From assembly GCA_020025275.1 (NCBI GenBank), contig JAHHSI010000009.1, positions 1 to 64,000 of the forward strand: a stretch of 64,000 bases of DNA, read 5' to 3'. Positions 25,430 through 33,632 of the stretch are shown in pieces. The position numbers and the translations under genes are program-made. The stretch comes from Oscillospiraceae bacterium. GTDB taxonomy: Bacteria > Bacillota > Clostridia > Oscillospirales > Oscillospiraceae. Within the stretch, counting starts at the first letter, position 1, and every line of letters begins with the position of its first letter. The notes beneath the pieces were generated by a model. That model was given only the letters and a program-made list of their open reading frames with translations. It was not told the origin of the DNA and did not search any database.

Positions 25430-27229
25430 ATGGTAGAAACCAAAACCCTACAGCGCCACGAGATCCCCGAGGAATACACGTGGGATCTGCGTGATCTTTT
25501 CCCCACCGATGCGGCGTGGGAGCAGGAAAACACCGTCCTGAAGGCCGACGTGACCCGCTATGCCCCTTTTCAGGGAAAGCTGGGACAGGACGCATCGACG
25601 CTTCTGGCCTACTTCCGGTTAGAGGACGAAATCGGCGTGCGGCTGGAAAAACTCTATGGCTACGCCAACTGCAAGAGCGATCAAGACACCGCCGAGAGCT
25701 TCTACCAGGACATGAAAGGAAAGGCACTGGCCACCTGCGTGGCCTTCTCCGGTGCGTCCTCCTTCGCCGCTGCGGAGATCATGGCCATCTCGGACGAGAC
25801 GTTAGCCCGGTTCTACACTGAGGAGCCCTCACTGGAGGAGTACCGGCGCAGTCTGGAGCAGATCCGCCGCCGGCGGGCGCACATTCTCTCTCCGGCCGAG
25901 GAGAAACTGCTGGCCGCCGCCGGAGAAATGGCCGACTCCCCTGACAGCATCTCCGGAATTTTTCACAATGCCGACATGGCCTATCCTTCTGTCACGGACA
26001 GCGACGGCACGGAACATCCAATGACCGATGCCGGCTTCACTCTGCTGCTGCAGAGCAAGGACCGGGTACTGCGCCGCAACGCCTTTGAGGGATACTATGG
26101 CGCTCTGGGACAGTTCCGCAATACCAATGCCGCCCTGTTGGACGCCCAGTTCCGCCAGCTGCGGTTCTTTGCCGATGCCCGACACTATGACAGTACCCTT
26201 CAGGCCGCTCTGCACCGAACGGAAGTGCCGGAGGAGGTCTACACCAATCTGATCGACTCCGTCCACGCCAACTTGGATAAGATGTACGACTATGTGGCGC
26301 TGCGCAAGGAGCGTCTGGGCGTGGACGAGCTCCATATGTACGACATCTACACCCCCATCGTCTCCGCTTCCACGGAGAAAATCGACTTCAACGAGGCCAA
26401 GGAGACGGTGCTCGATGCCCTTTCCGTTCTGGGGGAGGACTACACCGACCTTTTGAAAGAGGGCTTTTCCCACCGTTGGATCGACGTCTACTCCAACGTG
26501 GGCAAGCGCAGCGGCGCCTACTCCTCCGGCAGTTCCCGCCCGCATCCCTACGTGCTTTTGAACCAGAAGGACACGCTGGACAGTATGTTCACGCTGGCCC
26601 ACGAGATGGGGCACGCACTCCACAGCTATCATAGCTGCAAATACCAGCCCGTCAGCACCTCAGACTATGTAATCTTTGTGGCAGAGGTGGCCTCCACCTG
26701 TAATGAAGTCCTGCTGATGCGCCATCTGCTGCAAAAGACCACCGACCCCCAAAAGCGTGCCCACCTCCTCAACTACTTCCTCGATCAGTTCCGCACCACG
26801 GTCTATCGCCAGACCATGTTTGCCGAGTTCGAGCTGGAAATGGGCCGGATGGCGGAGGCCGGCATGACACTGACCGCCGATGCCCTGTGCGAAAAGTATC
26901 TGGCGCTCAACAAGCTCTACTACGGCCCCCACATGGTGTCCGATCCTCAGATCGCCTTGGAGTGGGCCCGCATCCCCCACTTCTACTACAACTACTATGT
27001 TTTCCAGTACGCCACCGGCTTCTCCGCCGCCGTGGCCATTGCCAACCGCATCCTCACCATGGGCGACGAGGCTGTGCGGGACTACAAAAAATTCCTCTCC
27101 GGCGGATGCAGCACCGATCCCATCTCCCTGCTGAAGCTGGCCGGCGTGGATATGAGCAGCCCCGAACCGATCCATGCGGCACTGCAGCTCTTCGGAGAAC
27201 TGATCGAAGAACTGCGCAGCCTGCAGTAA
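25430..27229 (+). CDS. pepF: Oligoendopeptidase F (M3B family)
   Basis: A 599-residue cytosolic zinc metallopeptidase, the normal PepF length, that cleaves peptides of roughly 7-20 residues. The zinc site is HEMGH with His391, Glu392 and His395, and a third ligand Glu419 in VAEVASTCNE. Typical blocks such as RSGAYSSGSSRPHPYVLLN and YYNYYVFQYATGFSAA (substrate-binding tyrosines) are present. CGGAGG precedes the ATG at 25430. It is followed by a strong terminator. Very confident. Confidence 0.97.
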   Translation: MVETKTLQRHEIPEEYTWDLRDLFPTDAAWEQENTVLKADVTRYAPFQGKLGQDASTLLAYFRLEDEIGVRLEKLYGYANCKSDQDTAESFYQDMKGKALATCVAFSGASSFAAAEIMAISDETLARFYTEEPSLEEYRRSLEQIRRRRAHILSPAEEKLLAAAGEMADSPDSISGIFHNADMAYPSVTDSDGTEHPMTDAGFTLLLQSKDRVLRRNAFEGYYGALGQFRNTNAALLDAQFRQLRFFADARHYDSTLQAALHRTEVPEEVYTNLIDSVHANLDKMYDYVALRKERLGVDELHMYDIYTPIVSASTEKIDFNEAKETVLDALSVLGEDYTDLLKEGFSHRWIDVYSNVGKRSGAYSSGSSRPHPYVLLNQKDTLDSMFTLAHEMGHALHSYHSCKYQPVSTSDYVIFVAEVASTCNEVLLMRHLLQKTTDPQKRAHLLNYFLDQFRTTVYRQTMFAEFELEMGRMAEAGMTLTADALCEKYLALNKLYYGPHMVSDPQIALEWARIPHFYYNYYVFQYATGFSAAVAIANRILTMGDEAVRDYKKFLSGGCSTDPISLLKLAGVDMSSPEPIHAALQLFGELIEELRSLQ

Positions 27230-27252
27230 ACCTACAAAATCCCCTGCCAACC

Positions 27253-27291
27253 AAAAGAGGCGACGGAGAGTGTTTCTCCGCCGCCTCTTTT
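27253..27291. terminator. Bidirectional terminator after pepF
   Basis: A 17-bp stem with one mismatch (AAAAGAGGCG arm start at 27253) with A and T runs at the ends; also downstream of the convergent MarR-like gene. Confidence 0.85.
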
Positions 27292-27292
27292 T

Positions 27293-27717
27293 TCAGATCA
27301 GTTCCTTGGCAAGATCGTCCAGCAGCCGCTCCAAGGTGACAAAAAAGTCTCCCGCTCCTCTGTGCTCAGATGCAGGAGAACTGCGCTCTCCGCCCGCAGC
27401 AGCCGGCGGATATGGGTATCGCAAAAGTGCTCCCCGGCCTCCGTAAGCATCATATCCTTTTGCTTGCGGGACCCCTCGGCATAGGTGAGGTGCAGCAGTC
27501 CCTGCCGTTCCAGAGATGCCACCGCAGCGTTGACCGTCTGTTTGGAATAACACCAGTGCTCACAAAAGGAATTCTGACACAGCGGCACCCCCGCTTCATA
27601 CAGCGCATAGCGCACCCAAAACTGCGTATCGGTCAGCCGGGCCCGTTTGGCGCACTGATGGTAGATCTCCTCCTGCCGTTTGATAAGCTGATTGGCTCTG
27701 GAAAGTTCTGCATTCAT
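27293..27717 (-). pseudogene. MarR-family regulator with apparent frameshift near the C-terminus
   Basis: Residues about 1-120 form a MarR-type winged helix (LTDTQFWVRYALYEAG, SKQTVNAAVASLERQGLLHL, then a wing with KQKDMMLTEAG). After ERET the frame runs into FLSPWSGCWTILPRN, unlike any MarR end, and stops at 27298. The +1 frame instead reads FFVTLERLLDDLAKELI and stops at 27293, a normal MarR C-terminal helix. The break is at a run of six T (minus strand; A6 at 27341-27346): one extra T restores the frame. This is either a real mutation that alters the last helix or a sequencing error. It lies 12 nt after the nitroreductase gene. Confidence 0.7.
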
Positions 27718-27729
27718 GCCTGTCCCTCC

Positions 27730-28242
27730 TCAAAGAACCGTCAGGATCTCCTCCGTGGCCTTGCGCCGGTCGTGCGTGGGGTTTGGCCGGTCATCCTCGG
27801 CAGGGTAACCGATCGGGAAGAGTGCGATCAGCTCATACTCCGCCATCTCCGGGAACTGTTTTTTAAGCCGTGGGGCATCAAAGTGGCCCACCCACGTGGT
27901 GGCAAGGCCTACATCGGTGATCTCCAGCAGCGCATGGGTGGCGGCAATGGCTGCGTCCACCTCGGCAAAGTTTCTGTCATCATAGTCACGCACCCAACCG
28001 TCCTCCGCCCGGAAGCCGAAGATCAGGAAGGTGTTGGCACCGTAGCTGTAGTTCGTGGACGCCACCACCTTTTCCTTTGCCTCCGGGGTGTCCATCAGAA
28101 AAATCCGGAAGGGCTGTTGATTCACGGAGGTCGGGGCTGCGTTGGCTGCGGCCACGATCTGATCGAGTCGTTCTCTCTCCACCGTGCGGTCTGAGAACTT
28201 CCGACAGGAATAGCGTTTTTTGGCCAGTTCGTAAAAATTCAT
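27730..28242 (-). CDS. Nitroreductase family protein
   Basis: A 170-residue FMN-dependent oxidoreductase. The N-terminal KKRYSCRKFSD carries the Arg/Ser residues that bind the FMN phosphate, and PTSVNQQPFRIFLM is the flavin-contact loop. TDVGLATTWVGHFD and the ending ALFPIGYPAEDDRPN-RRKATEEIL are also family marks. It reduces nitroaromatics, quinones or related compounds with NAD(P)H. AAGGAGAAA precedes the ATG. The MarR-like regulator follows 12 nt downstream, a common pairing in which the regulator senses electrophiles. Confidence 0.9.
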   Translation of the reverse strand: MNFYELAKKRYSCRKFSDRTVERERLDQIVAAANAAPTSVNQQPFRIFLMDTPEAKEKVVASTNYSYGANTFLIFGFRAEDGWVRDYDDRNFAEVDAAIAATHALLEITDVGLATTWVGHFDAPRLKKQFPEMAEYELIALFPIGYPAEDDRPNPTHDRRKATEEILTVL

Positions 28243-28272
28243 CGCGTTTCTCCTTCCTATGAGCGCTCTTTC

Positions 28273-28749
28273 TTATGCGTCCTTGGTGACAGCGGCAAAC
28301 CGTGCCCCCACCAGAGTTTCCAGCGATCGTGGATCGATCTCCACCTGCATCCCGATCTTCCCCCCGGAAACGTAGATAGTCTCCCAGATTAGGGCACTCT
28401 CGTCCACCACGGTGGGAAATACCTTTTTCATGCCCACCGGCGAGCAGCCGCCGTGGACATACCCCGTAAGCCCCAGCAAATCCTTCTGCTTGAGCATCTC
28501 GATCTTCTTGGCACCCACAAGTGCTGCACCTTTTTTGAGATCCAGTTCCCGATCGCCGGGCAGGCAGAACACATAATGGCCGCCGCTGTTATCCGTGGTC
28601 ACCAGTGTTTTAAATAGCCGCTGGGCGGGCTGTCCGAAATAGGCCGCCACGTCCACCGCCGCTACCGGCCCGTTCAACGGATATTCCCGGATGGTATAGC
28701 CCACTTTTTCCCGGTCCAAGATGCGCATTGCATTGGTCTTTGACGCCAT
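28273..28749 (-). CDS. ybaK: Cys-tRNA(Pro) deacylase (YbaK/EbsC family)
   Basis: A 158-residue trans-editing protein that hydrolyses Cys-tRNA(Pro). It has KTNAMRILDREKVGYTIREY at the N-terminus, QRLFKTLVT with the catalytic lysine around residue 47, the strand YVFCLPGDRELDLKK and the GYVHGGCSPVGMKK loop that defines YbaK proteins. Length matches the family (about 155-160). It stands 30 nt upstream of the nitroreductase gene on the same strand, so they may share a transcript, without an obvious functional link. Confidence 0.93.
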   Translation of the reverse strand: MASKTNAMRILDREKVGYTIREYPLNGPVAAVDVAAYFGQPAQRLFKTLVTTDNSGGHYVFCLPGDRELDLKKGAALVGAKKIEMLKQKDLLGLTGYVHGGCSPVGMKKVFPTVVDESALIWETIYVSGGKIGMQVEIDPRSLETLVGARFAAVTKDA

Positions 28750-28861
28750 GAGAATCCCTCCTTCGCTTTCTTTATTGTCACCTTTTCTTAATGGTACGAA
28801 ATAAGATCATCGCATTATAGTCCCCACGTAGGACGATTGTCAATCCTTTTTCCCACTAAAA

Positions 28862-28887
28862 AAGAAACCGCCCACGGGCGGTTTCTT
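28862..28887 (-). terminator. Terminator after mgtC
   Basis: An 11-bp stem (AAGAAACCGCC with GGCGGTTTCTT) just below the mgtC stop with T-rich sequence on the minus strand. Confidence 0.85.
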
Positions 28888-28895
28888 CTCTTCGT

Positions 28896-29594
28896 TTACA
28901 CAGACTGTGCAAAGGAGATCCCCTCTTTGGCACGGAGCGCCACCAATAGGCCGTCGAGATCCCGGTTTTGCTCGGAACAGCGAAGGTCCAGCAACATTCC
29001 ATAGCCGGACAGGTGGTGATTCTCAATGCTCTCCGCATTGGCAATATGCCATTTCTGGCTGCGGACAACCTCCACCGCTGCAGAAAACGGGGTATCGGGT
29101 GCGAACTCCACATAGATCCTGACCTCGGTCAAGCTCTTAAGATACTTCAGATCCAAACGGTTCATCACGGCAATGACACAGAACAGGCACACGCACAACA
29201 CCAGTGCCGCCTCATAAAATCCGGCGCCCACCGTAAGGCCCATGCAGGCCGACGCCCACAAGCCCGCCGCCGTTGTCAGGCCGCGGACACGCTGCTCGCG
29301 ATGCTGTCCGGTGACGATGATGCTGCCCGCCCCCAGAAAGCCGATACCGCTGATGACCTGAGCACCCAGACGGGCCGGGTCAGACGCAACCTGAAACAGC
29401 ACCAGCAGGTACTGATTCAGCAGCATCACCGACGCCGAGCCCAGACACACGATGATATGGGTGCGCAATCCGGCTGCATGGCGGCTGACACTGCGCTCCC
29501 AGCCGATCACGGCGCCGCAGCACGATGCCAGCAAAAAACGCAGCAGCATGGAGAGAAGCGTCAGTTCCCGCAGAGGATCCAAACATGTCAGCAT
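28896..29594 (-). CDS. mgtC: MgtC/SapB family membrane protein
   Basis: A 232-residue protein. The N-terminal half has about five membrane helices with the MgtC core GAVIGWERSVSRHAAGLRTHIIVCLGSA, SGIGFLGAGSIIV and VRGLTTAAGLWASACMGL. The C-terminal 90 residues form a soluble ACT-like domain. MgtC relatives lower F-type ATPase activity and phosphate uptake and help in low Mg2+ or acid. Here it is the last gene of a phosphonate/phosphate-type ABC operon, 34 nt after the nucleotidase gene and before a terminator, which supports a link to phosphorus balance. Start with GGGAGGAAGAG. Confidence 0.9.
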   Translation of the reverse strand: MLTCLDPLRELTLLSMLLRFLLASCCGAVIGWERSVSRHAAGLRTHIIVCLGSASVMLLNQYLLVLFQVASDPARLGAQVISGIGFLGAGSIIVTGQHREQRVRGLTTAAGLWASACMGLTVGAGFYEAALVLCVCLFCVIAVMNRLDLKYLKSLTEVRIYVEFAPDTPFSAAVEVVRSQKWHIANAESIENHHLSGYGMLLDLRCSEQNRDLDGLLVALRAKEGISFAQSV

Positions 29595-29628
29595 TTTCTC
29601 TTCCTCCCTTCGCTGTACCACGTTCCGC

Positions 29629-31149
29629 TCAGTAGCGCAGCGTCATGGTGCCTTTTTTCTCCACCTTGACGGTGGGATTGTCACGGAAAAAGGCCAGAAT
29701 GAGGTCGCTCATCTCCTCGCTCATGCTCCGGAGCACCGGGCAGTTCACGTAGCCGGGATAGCCACCGGCACCGCTGGCCCGATAGCTGTTCAGGCACAGG
29801 GTGAAGCGGTCCTCGTCCTGTACCTCGCGCCCTTCATAGAGCACTTGAGTGACCCGCTGCCCCACCGGGCGGCGCAGATCGAAGGTGTAGTCGATCCCGG
29901 CGTAGTAATCATAGTTGTAGTGCTCTACCTTCGGCCGCAAAAAGCGATCGGAGACCATGGGCCGGCCGGCTGCATCCAGATCAAAATACTCGGCACTCCG
30001 CTCCAGCGCCTGACGCAGGCAGCTGCCGCTGACCTCCAACACGGCCAGTGTGTTTGCGTACGGGTAGGCCGTGAGCACATCCCGGCGGCGCACTACCTGC
30101 GGCAGTCCGGCCACCTCATTGGCCAGACTCGCCACGGAGATCTGTGCCCCGGTCATAGCCAGCTGCACCTGATTGAAGAAATCAGCCAGCCCGCTGCCCT
30201 TGACCGCCATTTCCAGCGGGGATTCGGGCTGCAGCGGGGTATCCATATGCCCCACCACTGTGTCCAACCACTCCTGTGCGCCGCACTCCATAGCGCTAAA
30301 GCGCTCCAGCAGTTCCGGCGGACACGTGCCTCCGGCGGAGATGGTCTGCCCGGTAATGTGCTTTTTCCCCTCGCACACCGTAGCCGTAATGTGAACAAAC
30401 TCCCGGCCGGCGTCTGTCGGCTGTACAATGAACGTCTCATGATAGGTCTGGCCGGAAACAGACATATGCTGGTGTCCGGTCAGAAGAATATCAAAGTCCA
30501 GCTCCTCACAGATCCGGCAGGCAATATTCTCCGTACTGGTGCTCAGCACACGGTCCGTCTCCAGATCCCGCTCGAAGCCGCCGTGATAGATACCGACAGT
30601 GAGATCCACCTGCCCCTTCATGGTCTGCAGGGCCCGGCGTGCCGCCTCCATAGGCGCAACAATCTGATGATCCGCCAGATTTTCCGGTCGCTCCCAGACA
30701 TTCACATGGTCGGTCACGATGCCCACCAAGCCAATGCGCAGGCCGTTTTCCAGTGTGTGAATACGCCACGGAAAGCGAACGTGCCCTGCCCCATCCAGCA
30801 CGTTCTCACAGAGACAGTGTGCCTTCAGTGTATGCAGGTAAGAGTCCAGATAGTCCATACCGAAGTTGAAGTCGTGGTTGCCCAGGGTCACGTAGTCATA
30901 CCCACAGGCATTCATGATCTCCGCCAGCGGCTCGGCACTTCCTACCGAGTCGTGCTGAAACGCATCCAGCGGTGAACCCTGCAGCAGATCACCGCCGTCG
31001 ATCACCAGCGTATTTCCATCCTTATGAAAGCGGTTGGCACACTTGAAAAGGCCAATATCCTGCTCGCCGGGGCCACGGTAGTCCGTGGGATAGATGAAGC
31101 CGTGGACATCGGAGGTAAAATAGATCTGCAGTGTTTTTTCGACTGCCAT
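29629..31149 (-). CDS. 5'-nucleotidase / 2',3'-cyclic phosphodiesterase family (UshA/CpdB type)
   Basis: A 506-residue protein: an N-terminal calcineurin-like metallophosphoesterase domain (metal motifs FTSDVHGFIYP, VIDGGDLLQGSP, TLGNHDFNFG and LLTGHQHM) and a C-terminal 5'-nucleotidase domain with the substrate-stacking region (about 330-500, including FNSY-like LCLNSYRASGAGGYPGY). Most relatives are secreted, but no signal peptide or wall anchor is seen, so it probably acts in the cytosol. It starts 4 nt after the second permease gene, inside the ABC operon. It may release phosphate from an imported organophosphate; that is inference. Confidence 0.88.
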   Translation of the reverse strand: MAVEKTLQIYFTSDVHGFIYPTDYRGPGEQDIGLFKCANRFHKDGNTLVIDGGDLLQGSPLDAFQHDSVGSAEPLAEIMNACGYDYVTLGNHDFNFGMDYLDSYLHTLKAHCLCENVLDGAGHVRFPWRIHTLENGLRIGLVGIVTDHVNVWERPENLADHQIVAPMEAARRALQTMKGQVDLTVGIYHGGFERDLETDRVLSTSTENIACRICEELDFDILLTGHQHMSVSGQTYHETFIVQPTDAGREFVHITATVCEGKKHITGQTISAGGTCPPELLERFSAMECGAQEWLDTVVGHMDTPLQPESPLEMAVKGSGLADFFNQVQLAMTGAQISVASLANEVAGLPQVVRRRDVLTAYPYANTLAVLEVSGSCLRQALERSAEYFDLDAAGRPMVSDRFLRPKVEHYNYDYYAGIDYTFDLRRPVGQRVTQVLYEGREVQDEDRFTLCLNSYRASGAGGYPGYVNCPVLRSMSEEMSDLILAFFRDNPTVKVEKKGTMTLRY

Positions 31150-31153
31150 CTGC

Positions 31154-31963
31154 TTACCCCCTCGTCAGCTTAGTGCGGATCTTGGAGGAGATCCCTTCGA
31201 TGATCAGTACCAGAATGATCAGGCCCAGCAGGATGGCGCCCACCTCGTTCCAGCGGTAGGAGCTCATGGCGAAGATCAGCGGTGCGCCGATACCGCCGGC
31301 GCCCACCAGACCCAGCACGGTGGCATCACGGAGGTTCATATCAAAACGATAGATCAGCGTGGACATGAAGTCAGCAAACAGCTGCGGCAAGATACCGTAG
31401 CGAATCTTCTGAAAGGTGGTGCAGCCCGCCGCATCCAGCGACTCCAAGATCCGCTTGTCCAGATCCTCGATGCTCTCAATAAACATCTTGGAGACCATGC
31501 CAATGGAGCACAGCGACATAGTCAGCAGTCCGGCGAAGGGACCGGGACCGGTCACACGGATGAACATCAAGCCATAGATAAAGGCCGGAATGGTGCGGAT
31601 GGCGGCAATGACAAAGCGCCCCAGCAGCGCCAGCGGCTTGGGCATCAGGTTGGACGCCGAAAGAAAGGACAGGGGCACCGAGATCACCGCACCCACGATG
31701 GTTCCCAGAAAGGCGATGCACAGCGTTTCCAACAGCAGATAGGGGACGCCGTTCTTGGCAAAAGTAAAGAGAAGCTCCGTCTTGGGATGGAAGATGCCGG
31801 AAATGATATTCCGTGCCACCTCCAGACCCTTTCCGGCGTTGTCGGTCATCACGACGGCGGAGCTGGACCAGGCCAGGATGCAGGCCACCACAAAGGCAAT
31901 CAGCAGCTGGACGATCCACGTTTTCGGGGCGCTCTCGTATGCTTTTTTAATTCGATTTTCCAT
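31154..31963 (-). CDS. phnE: Phosphonate-type ABC permease (PhnE 2)
   Basis: A 269-residue inner-membrane permease with about six helices. The EAA-type loop that contacts the ATPase reads ESLDAAGCTTFQKIRYGILPQL, and the end GLVGAGGIGAPLIFAMSSYRWNEV is typical of PhnE. It pairs with the second permease encoded 12 nt upstream to form the channel. It belongs to the phosphate/phosphite/phosphonate transporter family; the exact ligand is unknown. Confidence 0.9.
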   Translation of the reverse strand: MENRIKKAYESAPKTWIVQLLIAFVVACILAWSSSAVVMTDNAGKGLEVARNIISGIFHPKTELLFTFAKNGVPYLLLETLCIAFLGTIVGAVISVPLSFLSASNLMPKPLALLGRFVIAAIRTIPAFIYGLMFIRVTGPGPFAGLLTMSLCSIGMVSKMFIESIEDLDKRILESLDAAGCTTFQKIRYGILPQLFADFMSTLIYRFDMNLRDATVLGLVGAGGIGAPLIFAMSSYRWNEVGAILLGLIILVLIIEGISSKIRTKLTRG

Positions 31964-31975
31964 GATTGCGCCTCC

Positions 31976-32797
31976 TTAGGTCAAATGCTTGCGGATCGCA
32001 TGGCTCAGCCACTCGATGAGCACGACGGTCACAAAAAGAACAATAAGGATCATGCCCACACTGTCATATTCACGCCAGCCAATCTTCTCATTCATGATAA
32101 GGCCCAGACCGCCGGCACCCACATATCCCAGGATCGAGGCATAGCGGACATTGCCCTCCAGACAGAAGAGGGAGACCGAGATATAAGCCGGCAGCACCTG
32201 CGGGAAAATGGCCGTATTAAAGGCCTGCAGGCGGTTGGCGCCCAGTGCCTCCATGGCCTCAAACGGACCCATATCCACCGTCTCGATCATCTCAAAGAGC
32301 TGCTTGCCGATATAGGCAAAGGTGAACACGGCAATAGCGCAGGTACCGGCCATGGTGCCAAGGCCGAAAATATAGGTGGCGATCAGCGCACACACCAGCG
32401 TAGGCAGCGTGCGGACAAGGCTCAGAAACAGTCGATCCAACGCCACGATCACACGACTGGAGATAATGTTGCTGGCCGCCAGCATGGCAAAGGGGATGGC
32501 CAGCACAGAGCCGATGAAAGAGCCCAGCACCGACATTTTAATCGTATCCCACAGCGGCTGCCAGATCTTGGGCAGATAGTCCGTGTTGGGCGGGAACATA
32601 GCCTTCAAGATATCGAAAAAGCGGCTGCCGTTCCGTCCCAGAACGGCGAAATTAAAGCCGGTAACATGTACAGACACCGCCGTACAGATCAGCAGGATCA
32701 GGAGGATCAAGGGCAGGCGACTGCGCTTTTCCTCCACGACTTTTCCGTTGGGCAGTGTGTACTGGCGCGGCTTGAAGATTCGATCATAGACCTTCAT
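31976..32797 (-). CDS. phnE: Phosphonate-type ABC permease (PhnE 1)
   Basis: A 273-residue permease, about six helices, with EAMEALGANRLQAFNTAIFPQV as the ATPase-coupling loop and GYVGAGGLGLIMNEKIGWREYD near the end. The N-terminal 40 residues are cytoplasmic and basic. Its start overlaps the phnC stop by four bases. It is homologous to, but clearly different from, the following PhnE, so the channel is probably a heterodimer. Confidence 0.9.
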   Translation of the reverse strand: MKVYDRIFKPRQYTLPNGKVVEEKRSRLPLILLILLICTAVSVHVTGFNFAVLGRNGSRFFDILKAMFPPNTDYLPKIWQPLWDTIKMSVLGSFIGSVLAIPFAMLAASNIISSRVIVALDRLFLSLVRTLPTLVCALIATYIFGLGTMAGTCAIAVFTFAYIGKQLFEMIETVDMGPFEAMEALGANRLQAFNTAIFPQVLPAYISVSLFCLEGNVRYASILGYVGAGGLGLIMNEKIGWREYDSVGMILIVLFVTVVLIEWLSHAIRKHLT

Positions 32798-33549
32798 TCC
32801 GCTGCCTCCTGCACTGCATCTCCGTAGATGGAAGCCAGCACTTCCTCATTCACGTCCTTGGACGGGCCGTCATAGACGATCTCGCCGGCACGGATGCCGA
32901 TGATGCGGTCGGCATAGGTGATGGCCAGCTCCACGTGGTGGATGTTCAGCAAAATGGAGATGCCCATCTCCCGATTGATACGGACAAAGTCCTCCATCAC
33001 CTGCTTGGCCGTGACAGGGTCCAGTGCCGCCACCGGCTCATCGGCCAGAATGATCTGCGGGTCCTGCGCCAGCGTCCGCGCCAACGCCACACGCTGCTGC
33101 TGACCGCCGGAGAGCTGATCGGCCCGGATATAGGCCTTATCCAAAATTCCCACCTTGTCCAAGGACTCCAGTGCCTTGATCTTATCCGGCTTACGGAATG
33201 CCCCCAGCAGGACGCGCCAGAAGGGCATTTCCGGGACACACGCAGAAAGAACATTCCGAATGACGGTGGTGCGGGAGACCAGATTGAAGGACTGGAACAC
33301 CATGCCGATGCCACGGCGGAAACGGCGCAGCTCCTTGCCCTTCAGGCCGCTGACGCTGGTGCCGTTGACGGTCAGGGTCCCCTCCGTGATGTCATGCATC
33401 CGGTTGACGGACCGCAGCAGCGTGGACTTACCCGCACCGGAGCGGCCGATGATGGCCACAAATTCACCGTCCTGAATGGTCAGATTCACATCTTTCAATC
33501 CCACCGTGCCGTTGGGATACACTTTAGATACATGGTCGAATTCGATCAT
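32794..33549 (-). CDS. phnC: Phosphonate-type ABC ATPase (PhnC)
   Basis: A 251-residue ATPase with Walker A GRSGAGKSTL (about residues 35-44), signature LSGGQQQRVALARTL, Walker B ILADEPVAALD and the H-loop LLNIHHVELA. PhnC proteins typically have the insert around FNLVSRTTVIRNVLSACVPEMPFW, present here. It drives the two PhnE permeases. A hairpin lies between it and phnD, so it is probably made at lower level than the binding protein. Confidence 0.93.
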   Translation of the reverse strand: MIEFDHVSKVYPNGTVGLKDVNLTIQDGEFVAIIGRSGAGKSTLLRSVNRMHDITEGTLTVNGTSVSGLKGKELRRFRRGIGMVFQSFNLVSRTTVIRNVLSACVPEMPFWRVLLGAFRKPDKIKALESLDKVGILDKAYIRADQLSGGQQQRVALARTLAQDPQIILADEPVAALDPVTAKQVMEDFVRINREMGISILLNIHHVELAITYADRIIGIRAGEIVYDGPSKDVNEEVLASIYGDAVQEAAE

Positions 33550-33570
33550 GACAATTGCCTCTCTTTCTAA

Positions 33571-33618
33571 AAAAGAGAGGAGGGCCCTCGGCGTTTGCCT
33601 GAGACGTCCTCCCCTCTC
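33571..33618 (-). terminator. Attenuating hairpin between phnD and phnC
   Basis: An imperfect stem (GAGAGG and AGG pairing with CCT and CCTCTC, small bulge) followed on the minus strand by a run of six T. It fits a partial terminator that keeps binding-protein mRNA in excess over the membrane genes. Confidence 0.65.
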
Positions 33619-33632
33619 ATGGTCTTATATGC

